A stretch of 45,921 nt of DNA from Bacillus subtilis (GCF_008764245.1 NZ_VTQV01000035.1:1-45921); one strand, 5' to 3'. Positions 19,557 through 29,869 are shown, numbered from the stretch's first letter. Notes: a model not told the origin generated them from the letters alone. Numbers and translations are program-made.

Positions 19557-21473
19557 GTGAGTTGGTTATTAAATTTATATGAAACATATGAGGCAAATAC
19601 TGATCATGTCGGGGAGATAAAAAAGAGAAAGAATGGTCAAGAATATACTCTTCTTCCAATCTCTCATACAACACAGAATGCGCATATAGAGGTTAATATC
19701 ACTGAGGATGGAGAATTTCATTCTGCTATAGTGGTAGAAAAAGATAATGCGAGTACCCTTATCCCCTGTACAGATGAGTCTGCAAGTCGGGCGGGTTCGA
19801 AAATAGCTCCTTATCCATTGCATGATAAGTTGAGTTATGTTGCTGGCGATTTTGTTGCTTACGGTGGAAAAATAAAGAAAGAAGAACCTTTTTCTTTTTA
19901 TATTGCACAATTAAAAGAATGGGCAAATTCTCCATATGCAAACGATAAAGTAAAGACAATTTATCAATACTTAAGCAAAGGCAAGTTAATTCAGGACTTA
20001 GTCGGAGATAACGTTTTGTATTTGGATGAAAGTGACCAATTAATTAACAAGTGGGATAAAAAGTATGAAGATCTTCATGGAGAAAAACCTAAAATATTCA
20101 CGGTCGTTTCTGGAGATCAGGAGAGCGCTTTTGTTAGGTTCAACATCCACTCTACCAACAAGATTTTGACAAAAGTATGGAACGATAAAGAGATGTATGA
20201 CTCTTTTATCCGTTTTTATAAAGATATGTTAAGTGAGAAAGATCTTTGTTTTGTAACGGGGGAACGGCAGCCGAGTACAGAAAGGCATGCGAATAAAATT
20301 AGAAATGCAGCGGATAAAGCTAAATTGATTTCAGCCAATGATACGAGCGGTTTTACATTTAGAGGTCGTTTTAATAGAGGGAATGAGGCTGCAAGCATTA
20401 GTTATGAAGTATCGCAAAAAGCTCATAATGCATTGAAATGGCTGATAAATAAGCAAGGTAAAATTGTTGATCAACGAGTCTTTCTTGTTTGGGGAAATGA
20501 TGCTACCGCTGTCCCCGATCTAACTTCTGATAGCTTTTCGATTCATCCGAATATCCAACGCGTTAAAAAGGAATCCGATACACTTGAGGAATTTGCTAAT
20601 GAAATAGCTAAGGCAATGGATGGCTATAAAAATGATCTTAAACATTTGTCCAAAGTCAATATTTTGGTGCTAGATTCAGCGACAACTGGTCGGATGGCTG
20701 TGCTCTATTACCGAGATATGGATAAAGAACTCTATTTAGATCGTTTAAAAGAGTGGCATTCTACTTGTGCATGGTTCCATCGTTATAGAAAAAATGATCA
20801 AGATGAATTTGTTCAATTTTATGGAGCTCCGGCCACAAAAGATATAGCATTTGCTGCATATGGACCTAGGGGTAATGAAAAGGTGATTAAAGGCTTAATG
20901 GAGAGAATGTTGCCTTGTATCGTTGATGGTCAAAGAGTTCCTAAGGATATTATTAGAAGTGCTTATCAAAGGGCTTCTAACCCCGTTTCTATGGAGATTT
21001 GGGAATGGGAAAAGACGTTAAGTATTGCTTGTGCATTAATCAATAAATCTTTAATTGAGAAAAAGGAGGGATACCCAGTGGGATTGGATATTGAGAATGA
21101 GGATCGTGATTATTTATTCGGCCGTCTTCTTGCTATCGCAGATGTTTTAGAAAGAAATGCACTAGACTCAAATGATAAACGGGCCACAAATGCAAGAAGA
21201 TATATGAATTCTTTTTCACAACATCCCGAGAGAACGTGGAAGACTATTCAAGCTGCTTTACAACCATATCAGGCACGTTTGGGAGAGAAGGTTTGGTTTT
21301 ACAATAAACTAATTGATGAAGTAGGGTCGAAAATTAAAATGGAGGATTTTAACAATAGACCTCTATCTGGAAAGTATTTATTAGGTTTTTATAGTCAAAG
21401 AGAAGCGTTGTATCAGAAAAGGGAAAAAACTGAAGTAGTAACAGAAAAAGTAAATAGCGGAGAGGGGAACTAA
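19557..21473 (+). CDS. cas8c: Cas8c (Csd1), large subunit of type I-C Cascade
   Basis: This 638-aa protein is recognisable by the Csd1 N-terminus (LLPISHTTQNAHIEV, then SASRAGSKIAPYPLHDKLSYVAGD). In the complex it recognises the PAM and contacts the 5' end of the crRNA. GTG 19557 follows AGGAGGTG and starts 11 bases after cas5c; the stop is 2 bases before cas7c, a tight operon. The last 131 codons carry their own strong translation start at 21078 (see cas11c). Confidence 0.95.
   Translation: MSWLLNLYETYEANTDHVGEIKKRKNGQEYTLLPISHTTQNAHIEVNITEDGEFHSAIVVEKDNASTLIPCTDESASRAGSKIAPYPLHDKLSYVAGDFVAYGGKIKKEEPFSFYIAQLKEWANSPYANDKVKTIYQYLSKGKLIQDLVGDNVLYLDESDQLINKWDKKYEDLHGEKPKIFTVVSGDQESAFVRFNIHSTNKILTKVWNDKEMYDSFIRFYKDMLSEKDLCFVTGERQPSTERHANKIRNAADKAKLISANDTSGFTFRGRFNRGNEAASISYEVSQKAHNALKWLINKQGKIVDQRVFLVWGNDATAVPDLTSDSFSIHPNIQRVKKESDTLEEFANEIAKAMDGYKNDLKHLSKVNILVLDSATTGRMAVLYYRDMDKELYLDRLKEWHSTCAWFHRYRKNDQDEFVQFYGAPATKDIAFAAYGPRGNEKVIKGLMERMLPCIVDGQRVPKDIIRSAYQRASNPVSMEIWEWEKTLSIACALINKSLIEKKEGYPVGLDIENEDRDYLFGRLLAIADVLERNALDSNDKRATNARRYMNSFSQHPERTWKTIQAALQPYQARLGEKVWFYNKLIDEVGSKIKMEDFNNRPLSGKYLLGFYSQREALYQKREKTEVVTEKVNSGEGN
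21078..21473 (+). CDS. cas11c: Cas11c small subunit, internal in-frame start within cas8c
   Basis: AAAAGGAGGG at 21061-21070 is a near-perfect Shine-Dalgarno sequence in the middle of cas8c, 7 bases before GTG 21078, which is in frame (codon 508 of Cas8c). It would yield a 131-aa protein starting MGLDIENEDRDYLFGRLLAI, all-helical in appearance. It is established for type I-C (work in Desulfovibrio) that the small subunit Cas11c is made from such an internal site and is needed for Cascade. Here the site is seen directly; expression is inferred. Confidence 0.85.
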   Translation: MGLDIENEDRDYLFGRLLAIADVLERNALDSNDKRATNARRYMNSFSQHPERTWKTIQAALQPYQARLGEKVWFYNKLIDEVGSKIKMEDFNNRPLSGKYLLGFYSQREALYQKREKTEVVTEKVNSGEGN

Positions 21474-21475
21474 AT

Positions 21476-22336
21476 ATGGCAGTTTTAGATCATAAAATTG
21501 ATTTTGCAGTCGTTTTATCCGTAACAAAGGCAAATGCTAATGGAGATCCGTTGAATGGGAATCGACCACGACAAAATTACGATGGGTATGGTGAAATTTC
21601 CGATGTAGCTCTTAAAAGAAAGATTAGAAATCGCCTACTTGATATGGGTGAGTCTGTTTTTGTTCAGTCTAATGACAGGCGAGTCGATCAGTTTAATAGC
21701 TTGAGAGAAAGAGCGGAAGCGAATGAAGAGCTTGTAAAAGCGCTGAAATCAAAAGAAAATGCTGCAGAACAATATGCAACTATTGCTTGTAATGAATGGA
21801 TTGACGTAAGAAGCTTTGGACAAGTTTTTGCATTTAAAGGTGGGAGTGGAAAAGGTGTTTCCGTTGGAGTAAGAGGGCCGGTATCTATTCAAACAGCTAC
21901 AAGTGTAGATCCTATCGACATTACTAGTATGCAAATAACGAAAAGTGTGAATTCCGAGCCGGGAAAAGACCGCGGATCAGATACAATGGGTATGAAACAC
22001 CGTGTAGATTTTGGAGTGTATGTCTTTCATGGTAGTATCAATACTCAGTTAGCTGAAAAAACTGGGTTTACAAATGAAGATGCAGAAAAGATTAAACAAG
22101 CTCTTGTAACACTTTTTGAAAACGATGCCTCATCGGCGCGTCCGGAAGGAAGTATGGAAGTCAATAAGGTTTACTGGTGGGAGCATTCTTCTAAATTAGG
22201 ACAATATTCATCTGCTAAGGTCCATCGTTCACTTAATGTAAAAGCAAATGTTGACGAACCCAAGAATTTTGAGGATTACACAATTACTCTAAATGATTTA
22301 GAAGGTTTAAAAGTTGAGGTGATAGATGGGCTTTAA
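21476..22336 (+). CDS. cas7c: Cas7c (Csd2), crRNA-binding backbone of Cascade
   Basis: The 286-aa RAMP-family subunit polymerises along the crRNA spacer. The family signature at the start is present (HKIDFAVVLSVTKANANGDP, then GNRPRQNYDGYGEISDVALK), as is the glycine-rich FAFKGGSGKGVSVGVRGPVS loop at about residues 118-137. ATG 21476 follows GGAGAGGGGAAC. The 3' end overlaps cas4 by 11 bases, suggesting translational coupling. Confidence 0.96.
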   Translation: MAVLDHKIDFAVVLSVTKANANGDPLNGNRPRQNYDGYGEISDVALKRKIRNRLLDMGESVFVQSNDRRVDQFNSLRERAEANEELVKALKSKENAAEQYATIACNEWIDVRSFGQVFAFKGGSGKGVSVGVRGPVSIQTATSVDPIDITSMQITKSVNSEPGKDRGSDTMGMKHRVDFGVYVFHGSINTQLAEKTGFTNEDAEKIKQALVTLFENDASSARPEGSMEVNKVYWWEHSSKLGQYSSAKVHRSLNVKANVDEPKNFEDYTITLNDLEGLKVEVIDGL

Positions 22337-22985
22337 TGATGAAGACCACTATCTCATGTTATCAGGTATTCAACACTTTGAATTTTGTAGGCGGCAATGG
22401 GCCCTTATTCATATCGAACAACAATGGGAGGAAAATGTAAAAACAGTCGAGGGACAACATCTTCATCAAAAAGCCGATCAACCATTTATTAGGGAGAAAC
22501 GAGGAAATAAATTAATTGTTAGGGCTATGCCAATAAAATCAAGGGAGCTCGAAATAACGGGTATATGTGATGTGGTCGAGTTTATAAAAGATCAAGATGG
22601 GATAGAGCTCAATGGTGTTAAGGGGAAGTATTCCCCTTACCCTGTGGAATATAAACGAGGGAAACCGAAAAAGAATGATTCAGATATTTTTCAACTGACT
22701 GCACAGGCGATGTGTCTGGAGGAAATGTTACTTTGCGAAATTAACACTGGTTATCTCTATTACAATGAAATCAAGCATCGAGTGGAAGTACCTTTAACAA
22801 GAGAAACTAAAGATAAAGTAAAAAAAGTAGTAGCAGAAATGCACGATTATTATAAGCGTAGACATACGCCAATGGTAAAAACAGGTGCGTTTTGCAAAAA
22901 CTGTTCTCTTCAAAATATTTGTTTACCAAATCTAATGAATAAGCGCTCTGTAAAAAGCTATATTGAAGGGAAAATAAAGGAATGA
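22326..22985 (+). CDS. cas4: Cas4 nuclease, spacer-acquisition factor
   Basis: This 219-aa RecB-like iron-sulfur exonuclease trims prespacers and selects the PAM before integration by Cas1-Cas2. Cysteines for the 4Fe-4S cluster are C21 (FEFCRRQW) and C190, C193, C199 (FCKNCSLQNICLP). The nuclease core shows GICDVVEF, YPVEYKRGKPK (the E-x-K pair) and DIFQLTAQAMCLEE. ATG 22326 follows GAGGTGAT inside the end of cas7c. The stop overlaps the ATG of cas1 by 4 bases. Confidence 0.96.
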   Translation: MGFNDEDHYLMLSGIQHFEFCRRQWALIHIEQQWEENVKTVEGQHLHQKADQPFIREKRGNKLIVRAMPIKSRELEITGICDVVEFIKDQDGIELNGVKGKYSPYPVEYKRGKPKKNDSDIFQLTAQAMCLEEMLLCEINTGYLYYNEIKHRVEVPLTRETKDKVKKVVAEMHDYYKRRHTPMVKTGAFCKNCSLQNICLPNLMNKRSVKSYIEGKIKE

Positions 22986-24013
22986 AAAAACTGCTTAATA
23001 CATTATTTGTGATGCAACCAGATACTTATTTATCTTTAGATGGAGATAATGTCGTTCTTTTAAAGGAGAATGATCGAATAGGCAGATTACCCCTTCATAA
23101 TTTAGAATCGATTGTTTCATTTGGTTATACTGGTGCTAGTCCAGCTTTAATGGGTTATTGCGCCGAGAGGAATATTTCATTAGTTTTTATGACAATGAAT
23201 GGTAGATTTCTTGCAAGAGTGATAGGGGAAAGTAGGGGAAATGTGATATTGAGAAAAAAACAATATCGTATTTCAGATGATGAAATATCCTCAGCGATGA
23301 TTGCTCGTAATTTTATTATAGGAAAAATATATAATAATAAATGGATATTGGAAAGAATGACTAGAGACTATCCTTTGCGAGTGGATGTAGCAAAATTTAA
23401 GGAAACGTCCCAAGCGTTGTCTGCTGTTATACAGTCTGTTAGAGAATGTGAAGACCTTGAGAGTTTAAGAGGATGGGAAGGTCAGGCTGCAATTAGTTAT
23501 AATAAAATGTTTGATCAGATGATCTTACAGCAAAAAGACGATTTTTATTTTAACTTTCGTTCACGAAGGCCGCCTTTGGATAATGTGAATGCTATGCTAT
23601 CCTTCGCCTATACACTATTAGCGAACGATGTAGCATCCGCCTTAGAAGGAGTAGGTTTGGATGCCTATGTTGGTTTTTTGCATCGGGATCGTCCAGGAAG
23701 AGTATCTCTAGCTTTGGACGTCATGGAGGAGCTTCGTGGCGTCTATGCAGATCGGTTTGTGCTATCATTAATTAACAAAAAGGTAGTCAATAGAGATGAC
23801 TTTCTAAAAAAGGAAAATGGGGCTGTCATTATGACGGATGAGTCTAGAAAGAAGTTCCTCGCAGCATGGCAAAATAAGAAACAAGAGAAAATTACCCATC
23901 CCTATTTAGGCGAAAAAATCACATGGGGATTAGTACCCCATGCACAGGCGTTATTATTAGCACGGTATTTACGTCGTGATTTAGATGAGTATCCACCATT
24001 TCTTTGGAAGTAG
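22982..24013 (+). CDS. cas1: Cas1 integrase
   Basis: The 343-aa protein inserts new spacers at the leader-repeat junction with Cas2. The metal-binding catalytic triad is visible: E166 (RGWEGQAA), H234 (GFLHRDRPGR) and D246 (ALDVMEE). The N-terminal beta domain is complete. It overlaps cas4 by 4 bases and is followed immediately by cas2. The system appears fully competent for acquisition, in line with arrays of 61 and 50 spacers. Confidence 0.97.
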   Translation: MKKLLNTLFVMQPDTYLSLDGDNVVLLKENDRIGRLPLHNLESIVSFGYTGASPALMGYCAERNISLVFMTMNGRFLARVIGESRGNVILRKKQYRISDDEISSAMIARNFIIGKIYNNKWILERMTRDYPLRVDVAKFKETSQALSAVIQSVRECEDLESLRGWEGQAAISYNKMFDQMILQQKDDFYFNFRSRRPPLDNVNAMLSFAYTLLANDVASALEGVGLDAYVGFLHRDRPGRVSLALDVMEELRGVYADRFVLSLINKKVVNRDDFLKKENGAVIMTDESRKKFLAAWQNKKQEKITHPYLGEKITWGLVPHAQALLLARYLRRDLDEYPPFLWK

Positions 24014-24313
24014 GTGAACAAGATCTTAGTGTTAATTACATATGATGTGAGCACAACTAGTGGCGCGGGAAGAAAGAGACTTCGCAAAGTATCAAAGACT
24101 TGTCAAAATTATGGACAACGAGTTCAAAATTCAGTGTTTGAATGTGTCGTAGATGCTGCACAATATGCAACTTTAAAATTTGAACTAGCTACTATTATTG
24201 ATGAAAATGAAGATAGTCTTCGTTTTTATCGGCTAGGAAATAATTATAAGACCAAAGTTGAACATATTGGAGTGAAAGAATCAATTGATATCGAAGGACC
24301 TTTGTTTTTTTAG
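24014..24313 (+). CDS. cas2: Cas2
   Basis: The 99-aa ferredoxin-fold protein forms the centre of the Cas1-Cas2 integrase. The start LVLITYDVST holds the conserved aspartate, and the middle (CQNYGQRVQNSVFEC) and end (RLGNNYKTKVEHIGVK) are typical of type I-C Cas2. The start could be GTG 24014, one base after the cas1 stop, or GTG 24029 with AGGTGA upstream; the latter gives a length closer to the family. The last base of its stop codon is the first base of the leader 2 inverted repeat. Confidence 0.95.
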   Translation: MNKILVLITYDVSTTSGAGRKRLRKVSKTCQNYGQRVQNSVFECVVDAAQYATLKFELATIIDENEDSLRFYRLGNNYKTKVEHIGVKESIDIEGPLFF

Positions 24314-24481
24314 TGCGAATGGGATGTGCACATAAATCTCCTAGGGGATTCGCACCTCTTTTTAAAGCTTTATTTGAAGTTATTCTAAAGTGCCTATTGA
24401 AGACTGTTTAATATTTAATAAAAAGTAATGCGATTTCGAAAAAAAATAGCATAATTATTAGCTTTTTTACCGAAAATCGCT
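24313..24481 (+). promoter_or_regulatory. CRISPR leader 2
   Basis: This 169-base AT-rich segment between cas2 and array 2 starts with GTGCGAA...TTCGCAC (24313-24355, 43 nt) and ends with GCGATTT...AAATCGC (24430-24480, 51 nt), one base before repeat 1. Element lengths and the 75-base distance between them equal those of leader 1, although much of the sequence differs. GTGCACAT inside the first element is also conserved. It probably carries the array promoter and Cas1-Cas2 docking sites. Confidence 0.85.
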
Positions 24482-27400
24482 GTCGCACCTTATTCAGGTG
24501 CGTGGATTGAAATCATCGGCGTAAGTTCGACGTATGGCAATCGCGCCGTCGCACCTTATTCAGGTGCGTGGATTGAAATAGTGCGATAATATTTGCGACA
24601 TATGGCTTTTTAGTCGCACCTTATTCAGGTGCGTGGATTGAAATAATTGCTAAACAGAATTGGTGAAGGAAAAGAAAAGTCGCACCTTATTCAGGTGCGT
24701 GGATTGAAATATAACTCACCACATAGGCATAATATCTTGTCTGGTCGCACCTTATTCAGGTGCGTGGATTGAAATCCTTTTACTAATGAGGTAAAACAGA
24801 AAGAACCATGTCGCACCTTATTCAGGTGCGTGGATTGAAATCACAGATTCCAAAAACTCTGTTAAATCTGATACGTCGCACCTTATTCAGGTGCGTGGAT
24901 TGAAATCCTGTAATGACAATATTATTTATATTTGTTACAAGTCGCACCTTATTCAGGTGCGTGGATTGAAATTGAATTGGTCACACCTCTTAGCAACATG
25001 GTTAAGTCGCACCTTATTCAGGTGCGTGGATTGAAATATATTATGCTGGAACTGAACAGAAACGAAAATGCAGTCGCACCTTATTCAGGTGCGTGGATTG
25101 AAATGTATAATGATCATAAACTAGATAAAAGCGCCGAGTCGCACCTTATTCAGGTGCGTGGATTGAAATTTTGAACAAAAATATCAATTTACTAGTAAGA
25201 TTTTGTCGCACCTTATTCAGGTGCGTGGATTGAAATTATCGGACGATATACAACTGTTTCTGCTTTAAAGTCGCACCTTATTCAGGTGCGTGGATTGAAA
25301 TGTTATGAAAACGGCGTGTTAGTTGGTGAGATTGAGGTCGCACCTTATTCAGGTGCGTGGATTGAAATGCCCTCCGCTTAATCTCGCTTGATTCTAGCGC
25401 TTGTCGCACCTTATTCAGGTGCGTGGATTGAAATGTCCTGTGCCTCGCGCATAAATTCGATGTCTGCGTCGCACCTTATTCAGGTGCGTGGATTGAAATG
25501 ATGATACAAAAGGCAGGATTGGGCTACGTATTGTCGCACCTTATTCAGGTGCGTGGATTGAAATACAGGCTCCGCCGGATTAGACTCGATAACGCCGTGT
25601 CGCACCTTATTCAGGTGCGTGGATTGAAATGCCAAAATTAGAGAGGAACACGTAAGGCGATTCGTCGCACCTTATTCAGGTGCGTGGATTGAAATCTCCT
25701 AATTTTCGCAAGGGAGCGAAATGTTTATTGTCGCACCTTATTCAGGTGCGTGGATTGAAATATCGAATATTAAAGAACTTCGATATATGTATCTAAGTCG
25801 CACCTTATTCAGGTGCGTGGATTGAAATTACCAGCTCCCTAATTGAGACAGGAAACTTATCTTGTCGCACCTTATTCAGGTGCGTGGATTGAAATATCAA
25901 TTGATTGTGCTTAGCTGCTAACTGGCCAGTGTCGCACCTTATTCAGGTGCGTGGATTGAAATATCGTCTTCCTCATCATCTTTGTCATCGTCCTTGTCGT
26001 CGCACCTTATTCAGGTGCGTGGATTGAAATCTAAAAAGAATGGTAAAACATTATTGGCGGTCGGTCGCACCTTATTCAGGTGCGTGGATTGAAATACAGA
26101 TAACCCATTATTCATATATTGCACCTTGGTCGCACCTTATTCAGGTGCGTGGATTGAAATCACCATTTGGTGAGTATAAAATAGTGACACATCAGTCGCA
26201 CCTTATTCAGGTGCGTGGATTGAAATGTTATGAGGACGGAAAGTTAGTTGGTGAAATCGAGTCGCACCTTATTCAGGTGCGTGGATTGAAATAAAATCGG
26301 AAACACAGAAGCGAAGCTTAAATTTGTCGCACCTTATTCAGGTGCGTGGATTGAAATTCCAAATGCGGAATAGAGCTGTTAGCACGAAAGAGTCGCACCT
26401 TATTCAGGTGCGTGGATTGAAATCTTGTGTGTTTCCTTTCCCATTTGGCCCATCAGAGTCGCACCTTATTCAGGTGCGTGGATTGAAATACATTAAGTGA
26501 CATCAAATAAGGAGGGTTTATCAGTCGCACCTTATTCAGGTGCGTGGATTGAAATCGTAAGGCTCAACGGCAGTTGGAACTTGCAGGATGTCGCACCTTA
26601 TTCAGGTGCGTGGATTGAAATGTTGATTATTCCTATTTTAGCTTATCTAGGCTACGTCGCACCTTATTCAGGTGCGTGGATTGAAATACACCTCAATTTT
26701 GTCCGAGTTAAACCGTTTTGTGTCGCACCTTATTCAGGTGCGTGGATTGAAATTTAAATAACCTAAAAGAATATAAAAACCTTAAAGTCGCACCTTATTC
26801 AGGTGCGTGGATTGAAATTCTTTCAAAACGGCAAATCATCATCCTGTATATGTCGCACCTTATTCAGGTGCGTGGATTGAAATGGTAATAAAGTGAGTGC
26901 TTGTATTTCTTAATTCAGTCGCACCTTATTCAGGTGCGTGGATTGAAATTGGCGATGTGCAAGCCATTTTACGACAGGCTAACGTCGCACCTTATTCAGG
27001 TGCGTGGATTGAAATTGTTAATCCCATGTTTAGAGCTCCCATGCTTATGTCGCACCTTATTCAGGTGCGTGGATTGAAATTTAAATTGAAAAGTTGGTGA
27101 TTAAATGCCAATTAAGTCGCACCTTATTCAGGTGCGTGGATTGAAATTCCCTAACAAGCCCTCGACCGTATCCTCAACTAAGTCGCACCTTATTCAGGTG
27201 CGTGGATTGAAATGCGAAGAAAAAACTCTGCGTCACCACCTCGTCACGTCGCACCTTATTCAGGTGCGTGGATTGAAATGTCTGTCTCTTCCTGTACGTC
27301 CTCCGTGCCATCAGTCGCACCTTATTCAGGTGCGTGGATTGAAATAAAATATGAGGTAATCCACAAAGTCTTCGGTAAGCGTCGCACCTTATTCAGGTGC

Positions 27401-27813
27401 GTGGATTGAAATTTTACCTTTACGATTCCTAAACGCATTATCTTCTGTCGCACCTTATTCAGGTGCGTGGATTGAAATGCCAAAACAGCTACCGATAAGA
27501 TTAGGACCCAGATGTCGCACCTTATTCAGGTGCGTGGATTGAAATAAATTTAATCTAGGCGGTTTGTTGCGAGGAGATACGTCGCACCTTATTCAGGTGC
27601 GTGGATTGAAATACCAACCTGTACAGTTACGTTCACACCGCCAACCGTCGCACCTTATTCAGGTGCGTGGATTGAAATAAAGTAATGGATCAGGAATTGG
27701 ATATGATAGCTAATGTCGCACCTTATTCAGGTGCGTGGATTGAAATATTGTATGGAATAACCTCTTTCTCAATCTCAACCTGTCGCACCTTATTCAGGTG
27801 CGTGGATTGAAAT
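24482..27813 (+). CRISPR. Type I-C CRISPR array 2: 51 repeats, 50 spacers
   Basis: The 32-bp repeat equals that of array 1 except for two substitutions in the hairpin loop (TATTC instead of TACTT). I counted 51 copies at 65-68-base intervals; all, including the last at 27782-27813, look intact. Orientation is the same as array 1. The spacer at 26031-26063 repeats the target of array 1 spacer 12977-13011. Spacers 25302-25336 and 26227-26260 are homologous to each other. About 130 bases of AT-rich DNA without a gene follow before the acetyltransferase. Confidence 0.98.
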
Positions 27814-27943
27814 AAATATCACAACAACAAGAAAAAGCTTGATAAATACAAAAGCATAAAACCATTTAAAAGATAGTTTGAATTAGTATAATGAAGTTAA
27901 ATAAAGATACAGAAATGTTTGGTACAAGGTGGGAAATAACGGA

Positions 27944-28552
27944 ATGGATATTAGAGAAAAAATGCACAGTGGCAAAATTTATTGCTGCAATGATGAAGAC
28001 CTATTAAAAGAACAAACAAAATGCTTAGAAGTACTATATGATTTTAATCAAACACGACCTTCAGAAGGAGAAAAAAGAAAAGAGATTTTACAGAAATTGT
28101 TTGCTGAGGTAGGAGCCAATGTGCATATTGAGCCACCTCTTCATGCAAACTGGGGTCGATTCACACATGTAGGAGATGATGTCTACGCCAATTTTAATTT
28201 AACATTGGTCGACGATACGGACATTCATATTGGCAACAACGTTTTAATCGGTCCGAATGTAACGATTGATGCAGGAACGCATCCAATCCATCCAGAATTG
28301 CGACGAAAGGCAGCACAGTATAATTTGCCGGTCGTGATTGAGGACAATGTTTGGATTGGTGCGGGAACCATTATCCTACCTGGTGTTCGGATTGGGGAAA
28401 ATACAGTCATTGGGGCAGGTAGTGTCGTGACAAAAGATATCCCAGCCAATGTCATTGCATTGGGAAGTCCTTGTAAGGTAATGCGAGAAATTAACGAGCA
28501 CGATCTGAACTATTATCATAAAAACATGAAAATTGATGCAGAAGATCTATAA
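27944..28552 (+). CDS. Sugar O-acetyltransferase (maltose/galactoside type, left-handed beta helix)
   Basis: The 202-aa protein has the LacA/Maa/NodL layout: a helical N-terminus (MDIREKMHSGKIY), then hexapeptide repeats from about residue 65 to 180 (HIGNNVLIGPNVTIDAG, VWIGAGTIILPGVRIGENTV), with the catalytic histidine in DAGTHPIHPELR and the end VIALGSPCKVMREI. It transfers acetyl from acetyl-CoA to a sugar hydroxyl; the sugar is not determined. ATG 27944 is preferred to GTG 27929, which lies inside the ribosome binding site AAGGTGGG. A TATAAT-like -10 lies near 27886. The gene stands alone and ends in a terminator shared with putR. Confidence 0.88.
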   Translation: MDIREKMHSGKIYCCNDEDLLKEQTKCLEVLYDFNQTRPSEGEKRKEILQKLFAEVGANVHIEPPLHANWGRFTHVGDDVYANFNLTLVDDTDIHIGNNVLIGPNVTIDAGTHPIHPELRRKAAQYNLPVVIEDNVWIGAGTIILPGVRIGENTVIGAGSVVTKDIPANVIALGSPCKVMREINEHDLNYYHKNMKIDAEDL

Positions 28553-28580
28553 GAGATGTTCAAGTCAGGTAGTATATCGT

Positions 28581-28612
28581 AAATGGTACGAAGATAGATC
28601 GTACCATTTTTA
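28581..28612 (+). terminator. Intrinsic terminator between convergent genes
   Basis: AAATGGTACGA (28581-28591) and TCGTACCATTT (28599-28609) are perfect 11-bp arms, followed by a T-run on the plus strand. It ends the acetyltransferase unit and probably also slows transcripts leaving putR on the other strand. Confidence 0.85.
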
Positions 28613-28633
28613 TGCTGCTAATGATGATCGGAA

Positions 28634-29869
28634 TTAATCAATCAAATCAACTTTTAATATTTGTAAATCAATATATAATTGGCAATTTGCCTGGAAGCTG
28701 TCAAATGTGATCGAGGTTAGTTCAGTTATTTGGTTTAGGCGGTATTTTAATGTGTTAGGATGAATGAAAAGCTTTTCCGCTGTTGGCTTTAAGCGACAGT
28801 TTTGTGATAAAAAAACTTCCAATGTTTGAAGAAGGCGGGTTTGACTTTCTTCATCCTTCTGTTTTAATTTTAACAGATCCTTATTTACATCGTTCCATTT
28901 TTTGTGATAATGGGAAATACTTTCAAGATAACGAAAAATCCCTAGTTTCCCATATTCGTAGGTTGGGAGGTTGGTTGGGCCGATGAATTTGGCAATCTTG
29001 ATGACTTCCAGAGCTTCTTGATAGCTTCTTTTGAGCAGGAGAATGCTGGAATATTCGTTACTGATCCCATAGAAGACAGATCGATTGCTGAATTGACTGA
29101 ATACGGCAGCTGTTAACTCTCTAACGCAATCTATTAAATTTTTAGATGAAGGATGTTTATAACCAAGGATGACGACAATTTGTAATTGATCGATAAAAAG
29201 CTCCACATGAAATGGAAGGGAGTTAGCAAAGAGTTCTACCTTTTCAAATAGTTTATCAAAGACGTCCTCACTGGATGAATTTACTGTAAAAACAATGGTG
29301 GTAAATACATCGGGTATGGAAATATTTAGATTAGCAGCTTCCCATTTGAGTTGAGCCTCTGTTTGAAACATGTCGTCCATTATCTTTTTATAAAAGTAGC
29401 TTTTTTCTTGTTCCTTTTTCCATTTAAGTTTCTTTTGTTGATAAAGAAGCTGACCTACATAAAAAGATACCGCTTGCAAAAAATCAATCTCCGCATCTTT
29501 TAATTGCCGGTCTGTTTCCTGTATCCATATATATCCCAAGATTTGCTCATTATATTTGGCGCTTACAACGATCCGTTGATTTAAGCCAATTTCTCTTAAT
29601 GGCTCTACCCGAAAAGGTTTGGGATTCGTTTTTAGCTTATCGACAATCCCTTTTTCCATAAATTTTTCTAAAATGGAAAGGGGCCAATGTTTAGTAAAAA
29701 TCGTTTGCCTATTGACTTCGTCGAAATGATCAATATAAAAAGAACTGTAAGCCAATAAAGAAAACTGGTCATCTTCCATCACAATCGGCATTTTCAAATG
29801 TGCACTCATGATATCGGTTATTTCATTCAAATTTGTAAGCGATTGAACTTTTTTTAACAGTTGATCCAT
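28634..29869 (-). CDS. putR: PucR-family activator of proline catabolism (PutR-like)
   Basis: The 411-aa regulator has a GAF-like sensor region at about residues 15-160, a CdaR/GGDEF-like middle, and the PucR-type C-terminal HTH (LKPTAEKLFIHPNTLKYRLNQ at about 375-395). The length equals that which I recall for B. subtilis PutR. It lies directly beside putB-putC on the same strand, the arrangement expected for a proline-responsive activator. ATG 29869 is chosen because GGGGGG lies just upstream; the longer frame from 29926 would start inside the intergenic region. It is separated from putC by a strong terminator. Confidence 0.85.
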   Translation of the reverse strand: MDQLLKKVQSLTNLNEITDIMSAHLKMPIVMEDDQFSLLAYSSFYIDHFDEVNRQTIFTKHWPLSILEKFMEKGIVDKLKTNPKPFRVEPLREIGLNQRIVVSAKYNEQILGYIWIQETDRQLKDAEIDFLQAVSFYVGQLLYQQKKLKWKKEQEKSYFYKKIMDDMFQTEAQLKWEAANLNISIPDVFTTIVFTVNSSSEDVFDKLFEKVELFANSLPFHVELFIDQLQIVVILGYKHPSSKNLIDCVRELTAAVFSQFSNRSVFYGISNEYSSILLLKRSYQEALEVIKIAKFIGPTNLPTYEYGKLGIFRYLESISHYHKKWNDVNKDLLKLKQKDEESQTRLLQTLEVFLSQNCRLKPTAEKLFIHPNTLKYRLNQITELTSITFDSFQANCQLYIDLQILKVDLID

